Positions 25,588 to 35,927 of a stretch of 64,000 bases of DNA are shown piece after piece. Position 1 is the stretch's first letter. Each line of letters begins with the position of its first letter. A model generated the notes under the pieces. The model had not been told where the DNA came from and ran no database searches. It was given only the letters and a program-made list of their open reading frames with translations. The DNA is from Emergomyces orientalis. Taxonomy: Eukaryota > Ascomycota > Eurotiomycetes > Onygenales > Ajellomycetaceae. The position numbers were made by a program, and so were the translations under genes. Where the stretch lies: the NCBI GenBank assembly GCA_002110485.1, contig MOWL01000090.1, positions 800,102 to 864,101 on the forward strand. The letters are read 5' to 3'.

Positions 25588-27897
25588 ATGGCCCCGAAGT
25601 TTAAAAGTTCCTCTATGTCGAAGGCGAAACAAGGGCACAAAGCGGCCCAGGGGGAAGATCCTGCTGGTTCAAAGCGCGAAATAACGGCTGACCTCCAACC
25701 GCGAATATTCTCGCCCAGCAGTGTTGGGAACACGGGGCACGCGCCACCACCCGAAAAACCCCCGCCAGCAGCTATACTAAGCAGCAACATCTTAGGAACA
25801 GCCCAGGAGCCCAAAATATATTACCCAAAAGAGAAGAAGGCCACCGACAAAGCACCCGACTCTGCACCGCTGCTGCCTCGAGGGTACTCCTTTTCGGAAA
25901 TGACAGAGCAACCTCCTCGAACGGTGAGAAAGGTAAGCTCCACACCTAGGCTGAGAGGTGGTGAGTTTCGGTTCGATGAGAATCGGGCCACTGCTCAAAC
26001 AAGCTCCTCTCCTGCGTCAAGCGAAGGGTCAGCAGAGACCCCTCAAGAAGAATATTGCCAGCCCCTACCTAAATTGGAGGGAATTATCCTAGGATCCCCG
26101 GGCCTAAGCCTAACTCGTAAGGGAACATGCGGCACGAGAGGCAGCGGCAAACTGATTGTGCCAGAGAAGAAAGTTTCAAGCGCTCAGGGTTCGATAAAAA
26201 TTGAGGATTCTCAGGAGTACGTGTGTGGGAATAGTAGCACTGTGACTCCAAGGGGAACTCCAAGCGAGAACAACACTGAGGTCCCGTTGCCCGGCCAAAA
26301 CCTCACCCCCTCCCTCCTCCAGCTTCCCCCTCGCCCACCCACGCCAGTGGAGTTTGGACAACGTTCACAGTCTCAGGGTGCCAGCTCGCACAATTCTTCT
26401 TTCTCCCGTGGAAGAAGCATAAGCAGAGCCATAGGTGTGAGAAATTCCAGCCACCACCCAGCAATAAGTGATATATCACGCGCACAGGGGGTGTCTTTCT
26501 TTGTCCATCCTCCCATTCACTCGCATCACAGTCACTACGTGGCACCCGAATCTTCACCCTGGCAAGACTACACCATGGGGGAGCAGTCTGAACCCGCAAT
26601 AGATTCTGCCATACCGGTTCCACAGTCTTTAACGGTCGAAAGGAATCCGCAAAATGAAATCCTTTCGCAGCTCATGACCCTTTCAGAGAACGTAGCTTGC
26701 ATTAAAATCGAACAGAGGAAAATCAACAAGCAGCTCGAAGACGCCAATCATCACCTACAAGCTTTCTCAGAGGAGCTACAGCTGGAGAGTGATGCAAGGT
26801 TCACGAACCTCGCAGCCTACGAGAAAAGTATCAACAGCCATATCACCCAAGTAGTTGGGGCACTTGGTGAAGCTGTCGAATCCGTCGCTCTCACAATCGC
26901 AAAGATCAGTGACAAGGTGGCAAAAATCGGGTCTGAACATTCAAAAGCTAGTGAAAGCCATGACCTCAAGTGGTCTGATGCTATGGAGCAAGAGGCTCAT
27001 GACACTTCTGCTTGTACCCCGATAACAACATACAGAACCCCTTTTGATCAGGTCCATGTTGGGCCCCTGTCAACTGTACAGAGCACAGGCGGAAGGCGGG
27101 GTAGTGATGGCGACAAGGAGAACATTGGAAGCCAAATTCGAAGGGGACGTTCCCAGACTAGTCCTTCCGTGGCCGGGGATACGTCACAGGAGCAAGGCCG
27201 ACAGCAGCTTGGTGGTTGGCGTGGTCAATCAACAACTCAGAAAAGGGCCTCCTGGAATCACAAGCGCCATAACGGCGGAATGAGTCGGCGTGGCAGCGCC
27301 AGTGGTAGTGGTAACAGGAAAGGTGAGCGCCTCCCCAAAACGTTCTTCGTCCTTGCAGTAGCGAAAAAGTTGCTTACTACTAACCACACAGTTGCGACCC
27401 CCAACTCTGCTGGACAAAACCCGCCAATGACAGTGATTCCGCAATCGCAAGAAGTAGCGTTCCCTAATTCATACTCCCATTACCATCTGCATGGCGGTTA
27501 CGAGGACCAATCCTATAATCATCCACCCGCCTGCGTTCCGGGTCCATCTGCTGCCTATGGTCAAGCCTCGGGGCAACGCAGAGGATTTCCTCCCCGCCAA
27601 TCCAGCCTGAGGAATAATCCTGTCTTCATGCGTGGTAGAGCAGGTCCTCCAAACCGAAACTACATGCCACATCGTGGTTTTAGCCCCAATTATGGATCGC
27701 CTCTGGGTCTGGGACAGCCCCAACCAGGCCATTCACATTTTCAATCAACCCAAAACGTCGGAAACACCCCTCCAACCGGGCAGTGGCCTCCTGCTCATCC
27801 TGAGTTAAACGGGGCCAGACAATGGGCTGGAGTTTCGAATTGGTACCATCAGGTGAATCCTCAGGGAAATATCGATATGCAGAGCCCGCCAAATTAA
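25588..27897 (+). CDS. unrecognised protein with central coiled coil and Gly/Arg/Asn-rich C-terminus
   Basis: The frame is open from ATG 25588 to the stop at 27895-27897 (769 codons). An intron is likely at 27323-27391 (69 nt, GTGAGC..CTACTAACCACACAG): it has a textbook branch site and joins NRK to VATPN, removing a hydrophobic, out-of-character stretch. The spliced protein would be 746 aa. Residues 1-340 are Ser/Pro/Lys-rich and look disordered. Residues about 355-460 form a predicted coiled coil (NEILSQLMTLSENVACIKIE onward). After 500 the chain is rich in RGS/RGR/GG, then Tyr/His/Asn/Pro-rich (HGGYEDQSYNHPP, RGRAGPPNRNYMPHRGF). That tail recalls RNA-binding or condensate-forming proteins, but I recognise no domain and assign no function. 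Confidence 0.7.
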   Translation: MAPKFKSSSMSKAKQGHKAAQGEDPAGSKREITADLQPRIFSPSSVGNTGHAPPPEKPPPAAILSSNILGTAQEPKIYYPKEKKATDKAPDSAPLLPRGYSFSEMTEQPPRTVRKVSSTPRLRGGEFRFDENRATAQTSSSPASSEGSAETPQEEYCQPLPKLEGIILGSPGLSLTRKGTCGTRGSGKLIVPEKKVSSAQGSIKIEDSQEYVCGNSSTVTPRGTPSENNTEVPLPGQNLTPSLLQLPPRPPTPVEFGQRSQSQGASSHNSSFSRGRSISRAIGVRNSSHHPAISDISRAQGVSFFVHPPIHSHHSHYVAPESSPWQDYTMGEQSEPAIDSAIPVPQSLTVERNPQNEILSQLMTLSENVACIKIEQRKINKQLEDANHHLQAFSEELQLESDARFTNLAAYEKSINSHITQVVGALGEAVESVALTIAKISDKVAKIGSEHSKASESHDLKWSDAMEQEAHDTSACTPITTYRTPFDQVHVGPLSTVQSTGGRRGSDGDKENIGSQIRRGRSQTSPSVAGDTSQEQGRQQLGGWRGQSTTQKRASWNHKRHNGGMSRRGSASGSGNRKGERLPKTFFVLAVAKKLLTTNHTVATPNSAGQNPPMTVIPQSQEVAFPNSYSHYHLHGGYEDQSYNHPPACVPGPSAAYGQASGQRRGFPPRQSSLRNNPVFMRGRAGPPNRNYMPHRGFSPNYGSPLGLGQPQPGHSHFQSTQNVGNTPPTGQWPPAHPELNGARQWAGVSNWYHQVNPQGNIDMQSPPN

Positions 27898-28529
27898 AGC
27901 ACCCAGTGCTTATGGTTATGTAATGATAGAAAGTTGGGTTTGGCTGGTAAAGTTTTCATGTTTGTTGGATTCTTATTTTTTCACGCTTTGTTTGTCTTAA
28001 AGATATCACGAGTACTCCGTAGATTGTGGAAGGAGCAATCAAATTTTTCGGCTATTTTTCTTTGTCTTCGGCCTTTCTCTCTTGCATCCTTGTGTTGATT
28101 TACATCATGGCACGGTTCAATGTGAAGTACAGAGTTGGTTTAGTTGCTTGGTCAAATTGTGTAAAATTAAAATAATACTCATCTGGAATTTGATGTCTTG
28201 TGTGCAACTTCTCCCCAGTGTTATTTTGTAACGGGTACGGCCTTATCAGTGGTCTTCGAACTGAGGTATGGGGTCCACCCAAGTTAAGCAAAAGTTGGTT
28301 AATCCGCTTGAGGATTTCGCATTAAGGCAACGCACCGCAACAGAGAAAATCGAAGGGCGTTCAAAGTTAGTGATTCTCCTCGGGGATGCCGTGCGGCTTA
28401 TAATAAAAACAAAAGACATTGAAAAGATAAATCTATCTATCACCTATGATATATTCATAAATCCCTTACGCCTTAGTTTTCATCTCCTCGATATTCATCA
28501 TCGTCTTCATCACTAAAAGCTCACTTCCA
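27898..28529. other. intergenic between convergent genes
   Basis: 3' flanks of the plus-strand unknown gene and of NOC3. No feature seen beyond AT-rich 3' UTR-like sequence. Confidence 0.6.
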
Positions 28530-30587
28530 CTATTTCACCGATGCAATAACTTTCTCAACCTCCTTCGCAGCCTCCCTAACTTTCGGACAATAATGTAACC
28601 TCAGCAACTCGCCCTCCCACACATTACCCGCGAACACATTGCTGCCCTCGACCGTCTGGGCCAGCGGATCAAACACGCCATCCCCCCTCCGCTCTTCAGT
28701 ATTCCACAACGGTGCTATCTTCCGCCCATGCTGCTTCGCCACACGAGTCAACAACGAGAGCGTAGCCAGGGATGACTTCTCCGGCAGTTGTAATGAGGCG
28801 GTCATGAGCCGTTTTGTGAAGCCTGCTAGGCGGACTGGAGGTGCCGCGTTGGTGCCCTTGGCGATTAAGGTTGATTGGAGACAGCGGACGAGAAGAACGG
28901 TTGGGGTTTGGAAGTTTACTTTGTTGTTGTTCTGGGTGCTTTCGGGGGTAGAGGTGGAGGGGTCGGGAAGGTGTAGGGATTTGTTGGGGTTATATTCGAT
29001 GTCTGGGTGCAAGGAGAGGGGGTAGAGAGATTGATAAAGGTGGGTCATGAAGTAGCTGAGGTCGAGGTGGAGGGTCGAGGCGGCTTTGCTGGCATCTTGA
29101 CCCTCTAGGAGAGCGAAGGCGGTAATGCAGCATAGTAGCGCTTCGCGAGTTATGTTTCTTGTAGCAGCTTCTTCAAGGGAGTCTGGTTCGTCAGCAGAGT
29201 AAGAGGGATCTGAGGTTTCTGAAGAGTTGGAAGGGTCCGTTTGCGCTATAAGTTCTTTCAAGGCTTCGAGGAGGTCGCCGAAGAAGTCCTGGTTGATTAA
29301 GTGTGCGTATTTTGCAAGGCCTTCGAGGACGGCACCCATTAGGCTGGGGCTGCGGAGTTTGAGGATGCGGAAATAGGTTCCAAATACCAGCTTTAAGGTT
29401 TCTGCTTGCATCTTATCCCGTTGTTCGTGGCTGACGAGGGCATCTGCTTCCTTCATATCTTTTGCGACTGCATTTCGCTCTTTGACGAGCTTTCGCTCCT
29501 TTTTGGTCCTGAATTCACGTTTCATCTTTGGTTTTTTCCCTTTAATCGTTTCGCCATCGCCATGTTTGTCAATGGAATCCTTCGAACCCTTTAGAGAGAA
29601 CTCGGAGAGTAGACGTAGGTGTAGAAAGGTATCCAATACGCTGTCATGAACATGGTAGTCTCTGGCTTTCATCATTTTAGACAACAGGCTAACCGCTTCC
29701 ATGGACACTATGCCATCTTCATCGTTGGAAAATAGCTTCTCGATGGTCTCCCGACATTTCACGAAGTTGTCATCGACCTTCCGACGACCAAGTTGCGAAA
29801 TCAGAATCTTCAGCAACTCACCCCGGAAATTGAAATGCGGTACAGCAATAAGCAAACTGCAGACACAATTTATTGCAACGGCCTTCAAGCCTTCCGCGTC
29901 ATCACCCTCCTTCGCAGCCCTTTGTGGTTTGACAAACGAAGCTAAAAGCTTGACAGCATTCTGATACCCAGTGAGAAGCGATTGCTCGAAGTTGCGGAGT
30001 TTCCGCACGTCTTTTGAAACCTTAGTCGTCATATCATCCTCGCCTAACGGCCTTATCCGATAACCAGGAATAACGTCTCTATAGACAGCCACCTGCGTAG
30101 CCAATGCCAGTTTTTTCACCGCGGGAAGCGAGGTCTCCGATACCATGTCCGCCAATCTTTTAAATAAACCCGTGTGCTCCTCCGGATCCTCATTGATAAG
30201 CTCTGCAATCCTTGCCAATTCCTCTTTCGCCTCTAAAACCTGGACTTTCGCGGGCACATGTGGCTTTGGCTTCTCAACAGCTTCAGTCTCCAGCTGCTCC
30301 TCCGCATCATCCTCGTCCGAATCGAAAGGGTTGTCGGATTCATCCTCCACACTAGGTTCCGCGACATGTTCTATTGTTCCTTCCGCAGTTTTGATCGGGA
30401 GACGACTCTTCTCTTTATCCCGTTTGCTTGTTTTGCGCGGCCGTCGCTCGTAGTCCTGCTCAAGGTCCCATTCTGCGGCTCGACTGTAGAAATCCTTCAT
30501 AGAGGAGCCATTCGTAGCTGGAGCATGGGAATCACCATCCCTAGACGGACTGAGCCGTCTTCTTTTCACTGCATGTCCGGGCGCCAT
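28530..30587 (-). CDS. NOC3: nucleolar complex-associated protein 3 (Noc3), 685 aa
   Basis: Single-exon frame, ATG at 30585-30587. Noc3 acts with Noc2 in maturation and nuclear export of pre-60S ribosomes, and in yeast also in replication licensing. The N-terminus carries a basic patch (AVKRRRLSPSRD) and an acidic stretch (DNPFDSDEDDAEEQLETE). The conserved NOC3 region follows: FEQSLLTGYQNAVKLLASFV, HFNFRGELLKILISQLGRRK and DDNFVKCRETIEKLF (about 205-290), then the highly basic KTKKERKLVKER-type helix (about 360). The CBF/Mak21-type region contains FGTYFRILKLRSPSLMGAVL and LEGLAKYAHLINQDFFGDLL (about 415-450). The protein ends with PKVREAAKEVEKVIASVK. Length is typical for fungal Noc3. It is divergent from NIP7 with only 248 bp between starts. 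Confidence 0.95.
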   Translation of the reverse strand: MAPGHAVKRRRLSPSRDGDSHAPATNGSSMKDFYSRAAEWDLEQDYERRPRKTSKRDKEKSRLPIKTAEGTIEHVAEPSVEDESDNPFDSDEDDAEEQLETEAVEKPKPHVPAKVQVLEAKEELARIAELINEDPEEHTGLFKRLADMVSETSLPAVKKLALATQVAVYRDVIPGYRIRPLGEDDMTTKVSKDVRKLRNFEQSLLTGYQNAVKLLASFVKPQRAAKEGDDAEGLKAVAINCVCSLLIAVPHFNFRGELLKILISQLGRRKVDDNFVKCRETIEKLFSNDEDGIVSMEAVSLLSKMMKARDYHVHDSVLDTFLHLRLLSEFSLKGSKDSIDKHGDGETIKGKKPKMKREFRTKKERKLVKERNAVAKDMKEADALVSHEQRDKMQAETLKLVFGTYFRILKLRSPSLMGAVLEGLAKYAHLINQDFFGDLLEALKELIAQTDPSNSSETSDPSYSADEPDSLEEAATRNITREALLCCITAFALLEGQDASKAASTLHLDLSYFMTHLYQSLYPLSLHPDIEYNPNKSLHLPDPSTSTPESTQNNNKVNFQTPTVLLVRCLQSTLIAKGTNAAPPVRLAGFTKRLMTASLQLPEKSSLATLSLLTRVAKQHGRKIAPLWNTEERRGDGVFDPLAQTVEGSNVFAGNVWEGELLRLHYCPKVREAAKEVEKVIASVK

Positions 30588-30835
30588 GGGTGGTTATGTC
30601 CGTCGTAAATATATCGTCTTTTCCGATGTTGCTCTGCTCTGAAAATTTTTAATTTGCGGTGCGGAAATGCCAAGACTTCACACTAGCGGGGAAATTTTAT
30701 TTGCGGAAAAGCTTTCCACAGGAGGCACAGGATCACCTTCAGGCCGAGTCCATTTACCATTCTTCTATTCTTCTATTTTTTTATCCTTCCAATCTCCTCT
30801 GGAGTGTGTGCTTCCGAGAGGATACTTCAGCCGCC
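30588..30835. promoter_or_regulatory. bidirectional promoter of NOC3 and NIP7 with RRPE-like motif
   Basis: Two 60S biogenesis genes start 248 bp apart in opposite directions. TGAAAATTTTT at 30640-30650 matches the ribosomal RNA processing element (RRPE, TGAAAAATTT-like) of yeast ribosome-biogenesis promoters. A pyrimidine-rich stretch at 30760-30790 precedes NIP7. No clear PAC box was found. Confidence 0.55.
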
Positions 30836-31589
30836 ATGCGCGCTCTCACAGAGACAGAGACCAAAACCCTCTTCTCCAAGCTCGCAAACTACACTGGCCG
30901 TTCCCTGAATAACCTAATCGCACCTCCCCCTTCGTCTGCCATAGAGGGCGGCGAACCCTCAGCAGACGAACGCCATGTCTTCCGCCTTCATGGCTCCCGA
31001 GTCTATTATGTGCGCCTCTCAATAGCCAACCTCGCCACTTCAGTCCCTCGGGAAAGCCTACTTTCTCTAGGCACCTGCGTTGGGAAATTTACGAAGACCG
31101 GCAAATTCAGACTTCATATCACTGCATTGGATGTGATTGCGCCACATGCGAGGTATAAGGTCTGGATCAAGCCGAATGGGGAGATGCCATTCCTTTACGG
31201 GGGTAATATTGTGAAGGCGCATGTTGGGCGATGGAGTGAGGACTGTCCTGAACACTCCGGTGTGGTGGTACATTCGATGGATGATACACCTTTGGTACGT
31301 TCCTATCATAGTTATACTGGATATATATCATATGTTTCGTTTATTGGTTGGACGACGGCTGATTATTTTCCTTCAATAATAGGGATTTGGAGTCACTGCT
31401 CGATCGACGGCGGAGGCGCGAAGGCTCGACCCCACGGGTATCACGACATTTAGGCAAGCGGATATAGGAGAATATCTAAGAGAGGTAAGAAAAAATATAT
31501 TCCGGGAGATATCTATGTTGTCATAGTCTCTGTTTGCACGGGGCGTTTTCTAACATAATATATAGGAGGATACCCTTTTCACAACGTAA
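30836..31589 (+). CDS. NIP7: 60S ribosome subunit biogenesis protein Nip7, 194 aa
   Basis: Exons 30836-31294, 31383-31484 and 31566-31589; introns GTACGT..AATAG (88 nt) and GTAAGA..TATATAG (81 nt), both phase 0. The spliced protein starts MRALTETETKTLFSKLANY and ends REEDTLFTT, the expected Nip7 start and end; the last exon codes for only seven residues. The N-terminal domain carries HVFRLHGSRVYYVRLSIANLA-type sequence, and the C-terminal PUA domain has KVWIKPNGEMPFLYGGNIVK and GFGVTARSTAEARRLDPTG. Nip7 binds pre-rRNA and Nop8/Nop53-type partners in pre-60S particles in the nucleolus. The frame is open upstream to 30659, but ATG 30836 in CCGCCATGC context gives the family's N-terminus. Introns 1 and 2 fall in the most conserved part, so an unspliced reading loses the PUA domain. 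Confidence 0.95.
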
Positions 31590-32395
31590 ATCATTGTCGT
31601 ATTTCCTGCTTTTTATTCAATTTCTAGTTCGGGGGTAAAAGTTTGGCGTTTATTGTGTATGGTTACTTTGGTTTTATACAAATGTTCTAGTCGAAATGGA
31701 GGTCTTTCGATTTTTCGAACCGGTTGCTTCTCAAACTTTGGCCATTGATTCTTTATTACCCTTGCTACCGGTCTCTAATCACATTTTTGCCCCGTATGCA
31801 TATTGGCTGATCTGTGCCTGGCGTTTAATGTCATGGTCCTGTTTTTGAGATGGGATCTACCTGGATTCCCTTAGCTCTAACTCGACGCCGCATTTGCTCC
31901 TGCCATCTATCACTCAAAAGATAGCTTGAAAGAATGATCAATAGCGGAAACACACCAGTCAAAATTATTATGGTTATTTCCGTACAAAGGTTTTTTGTTG
32001 AGATATATCTTTATCAAAGCTCTCTTCGAGGAGCACGTGAGGCCGTGAACCAAGCCCGTCGGAAAACCTTCCGCTTGTGGATTGGACCTGTTCGTTGGCA
32101 CGGACGGGGACTTGAACAACATCGAAATAAAGGCATACAACAAGGCTGATACCGCCAACAGCTATTCTTATCCTCATCACTATTCTAATTGTCACGTATC
32201 CCATTGTCATCTCTCACATTTTATATCTCGAGTATCTCTATCGCACTTATCTCGTAAAACAAACATATCTCGCCCACACCCCAAGTCCACAACCCCGCCC
32301 CATTATTCGTTCTCCTTGCGCCATACATCCCACCATAGTGTTTGCCCCAATTCCAATACACCGATAAAGAGGATCCCGTCTTGCAGTCTCTCAAG
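31590..32395. other. intergenic, NIP7 to DCN1
   Basis: 3' flank of NIP7 and promoter of DCN1. No gene supported. Confidence 0.6.
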
Positions 32396-34640
32396 ATGCC
32401 GTCACTATATTCATCAAGCCAGAAACAGATGATTTCGCAGTTTGTCGGCATCACAGGCGCAAGAGACAGTGTTGCTGGCAAGGTATGACACTGACTTTTT
32501 TGATCTGAATCTTGACCTTCATATTGACAATTATATACCCGTCAAGTTTCTGTATCGGCCAAATATACCTTTGAATTATTTATAATATTCACCTTTCATA
32601 TTGGGAAGGCTCATATACTAACCGTGTGATTTTCTTTCTATTTTCTAGCTTCTCAAATCAAACGGATGGAAGGTTGAACGTGCTGTAGATGTGTAGGTGA
32701 TACCTGATATACCTGATTTCCTTTTCCTACTCTGAATTTCCTTTTGCTTTATTTGAAGAATAGGTTGTTCTGCGAATCAACCTTTTGTTAAGGCCATGGA
32801 ATATAGCATGGTTTCCTCCGGTGAAGTGTATTGATTGAGTTTTCTGTTTCTACTTTCCCCCCCCCCCCCCCCCCAAATTATCCAGATGCCGTCAGTTGAA
32901 AACTCTGAATATCCTTCTATCAAAGCGGTTTTCCTACTATTTTCGGGAGATATTTATTTTGGATTCCTGTCTTTTCTGAGTGAGGGCCTGTCTACACTGG
33001 ATGGCTAGGTTGTTCTAGCAAGTGAATGCTCCCGCTTGACGACACACGAACAACACCAATGCCCATTAAAAAAAAAGACACTTCCGTACATGTGCCTTAT
33101 AAGCCATGGAACCTGGCTCATACATCTATTCCCTTGCATATGAATGATCTGAATCCCAGTCATACCAAGTTCTCATCAGCTGCCACTCTTCTTTATTTCT
33201 CATCCACCCAACCCAGACCTCCCTACTGATGGCCAATTGATTGACACACTTGCCAACAAAATTTACATCTAACATTCCCCTCTCTACAAAACGGATGTCG
33301 CCGCTCAAGTCCCAAAGAACCCAGCGATAGGACTTCATATGATACCGGCACCTGTACCAGTGGATTGCAGCTTGACGGATAAGAATCATTTCCTGCTCCG
33401 CTGCTCAGTTTCTTTGAAGCAACCACCATGGCTCCTCGCCGTTTGAAGCGCCCAAAGTATGCATTGTTGTCATCGTTGCATACTATACAATTCTTCAAAC
33501 ACACCATTCTTCCACCCCTGTTCAGGTCCTATTTTACGGCAGCTATCACTCATTCATTAGGTTCCTGGACCTATCAAAAAATACCTGTGATCATTTTCAT
33601 TTTCTCTGACTCACAATTTGAGCTTAATATTCTATTCTTATTTACTTCTTTCTTTTTCTTTATCATTTATCTCGTTTTTGCTTACACCTAGACTTGAAAC
33701 TCATTGCCCACTGACCTTTCCCTTCCACGCAGATATTATCAAAACTCAGCAGAAAGCGCTTCTAATAGCTCGGTTGCGGAGCTCAACAAAATATTTGATA
33801 GCTATCGCGGTACCTAATTTTCCCTCACCAATATGTGCACGTACAATAAATAATGACGTTCTGGCAATTCAAATAGACGACCCTGTCGAAAATCCAGATG
33901 GCATTGGGATTGAAGGCGCGATTAAGTATCTAGGGGACATCCGAGTACAATTAGATGAAGTCGTTTGTCTTGCCATCGCAGAACTCTTACGGTCTCCATC
34001 TATGGGAGAATTTACAAGAGAAAATTTTGTTGAAGGTTGGAAAAATATTAAGTGTGTTTCCCTCGTCTTCAAAATCCACACATCCACTCTCCCCGCACCT
34101 CCCCCTCTTTATTTCCTTCCCCTGCTTTTGCTCATCTCTTCCATTTCCTGCTCTCAAGTTGCCAGTCACATGTGCAATTACTAACTCACACAAAGTTGCG
34201 ACACAATCTCGAAACAATCCTCCCACGCCGCGACCCTTCGCGCCCGCATCCCCAACGAGCCCGACCTCTTCCGCCGCGTATACCGCTACACCTTCATAAT
34301 CTGCCGCCTATCAGGCCAACGCAACCTTACTCTCGAAATAGCCACGGAACAATGGCGTCTCTTCTTCACCGCTTCCAACGGTGGCATCAACTGGAACACC
34401 CGCAACACGCCATGGCTCGATTGGTGGATTGAGTTTGTCGAGGGAAGTTGGAAGAGGCCTGTCAATAAAGATTTGTGGGAACAGGTTGAGGTGTTTATGA
34501 GGAAGACGAAGGAGGATGAGATGTTTGGTTGGTGGAGTGAGGATGGCGCGTGGCCAGGTGCTGTTGATGAGTTTGTTGGGTTTGTACAGGCAAAGAGGGG
34601 TGGCAAGGGGGCTTCAGTGGAGGCTATGGAGGTTGAGTGA
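32396..34640 (+). CDS. DCN1: defective-in-cullin-neddylation protein 1 (Dcn1), NEDD8 E3, 275 aa
   Basis: Exons 32396-32482, 32649-32692, 33733-33809, 33877-34051 and 34196-34640; the frame is kept at every join (phases 0, 2, 1, 2). The N-terminus (SQKQMISQFVGITGARDSVAGK / LLKSNGWKVERAVDVYYQNS) is the UBA-like domain. The C-terminal potentiating-neddylation domain has IKYLGDIRVQLDEVVCLAIA, SPSMGEFTRENFVEGW, FRRVYRYTFIICRLSGQRNL, TPWLDWWIEFV and GWWSEDGAWPGAVDEFV. Dcn1 is a scaffold E3 that promotes Rub1/NEDD8 transfer from Ubc12 to cullins, thereby activating SCF-type ubiquitin ligases. Intron 2 is 1,040 nt, unusually long for a filamentous fungus, and holds an 18-C tract. It is possible that a small alternative exon in this intron was missed, but the VDV-YYQ join reads naturally for the family. 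Confidence 0.92.
32857..32874. repeat. C18 homopolymer inside DCN1 intron 2
   Basis: Eighteen consecutive C residues. A similar C16 run lies at 22982-22997. Such tracts are length-polymorphic and error-prone in sequencing. Confidence 0.9.
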
Positions 34641-35927
34641 AGGGGAAAGATGGGATTTTTCTAACTAAATTACATGTTCCTTGCGTGTTATGCCATGTAT
34701 GTGAGGTAAGGGGGAGATTACCATTTTCGGCATTTAGAGTGCCTTTTATTTTTATTCCTTTCCGTAGCATAGCTATCTAGCTAGCTACGAGGTTAGAGAT
34801 GGATATTAGGGATCATTAAAATTCATTAGTTGAGGGCCTTTCTAGGAGAATTGGAAAGAGGGGATGAAAATGTGAAGTCGAAGATATTTTAATACAAAAA
34901 ACAATAGTCAAAAACCGCTTAGGAACACATATGCGATGGGAAGTACCGGAATGGAGTTAAAATCAAGCTCGGGCTAAAACTACTGGTGCAATGGAACGGC
35001 AATCGTATAAACTAACAGTCTCCTTACCTCGAATGTTTGATGTTGTGGGAAAGAAACACCCATATATATTACAACCTTACAAGGAGATGGCTTGCTTGTT
35101 CGCCCCCAAAACCCTAATCACAAAGCCTAAGGATGTGAAGCAGAGGAAAAATGACAATTAAGCTAATACATATGAAACAAGTATATATTCAAGATGCATA
35201 CTCCATATTATGACTAATAAAAGCTACTTTTATATCCAATACCAGTAAAACATAGCCTTGAGAGCATAACGATAGACCCGCTTTAGTATGGATCAAATTG
35301 AATAGTAGAAGAAAGTGGATTATAGACCAAAACTTTCCAGGGCAGGTCAGGAGAGAAGCTATGCCAACCCCAATCGTAGTCGTAGTCCACGATGTTTGCT
35401 TGGCTGCACCATCAGGTTTTGAAGGTCCCAAAACAAATAGCGAGTAGAGCGCAGGCCTGAAGACCTGAAGAACGAAGAGTAGGATGTGATTAAGCAGCCA
35501 AGGGAATGGATGTGTGCTGGCAAGTATTCACACATGTAAAAAATTGGGGGCTGAGAAGTGGAACAAGCAAGGGAAGAAACCTGTACATGGCTTATGACGG
35601 GGCATGTAACAGCGAAGACGAAGAATATTGGGATAAACGTATAACACAAACGGCCTAAACGAAGAGCTTGATAGACGGGGAGAAACAATTATACCACATA
35701 ACTACTCCAACGAATTTCGAATAAAAATGGAATATCGGAAAGCCGCGACAACGCGTTGCGGACTCTCTGTACGATTTCCAGGTGGAAAGAGGGTCATTGT
35801 CAGAGTTACCCCTCCCGGCTTAGCACAATTGTTTTAGAATACTGGTCCAGCTGCAATCACACCAAAACCACTGATATTTCTTCTGCGTTGTTCAGCATGT
35901 TTTCTCCTGGTCACTTTAGCCTGCTCT
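34641..35927. other. intergenic between convergent genes
   Basis: About 1.3 kb without a supported gene; open frames here are short and domain-free. Confidence 0.6.

Noticed and set aside
30659..30835. Upstream extension of NIP7
   Set aside because: Nip7 proteins begin with MR-L-TE-E-like sequence, found at 30836; the upstream part is promoter.
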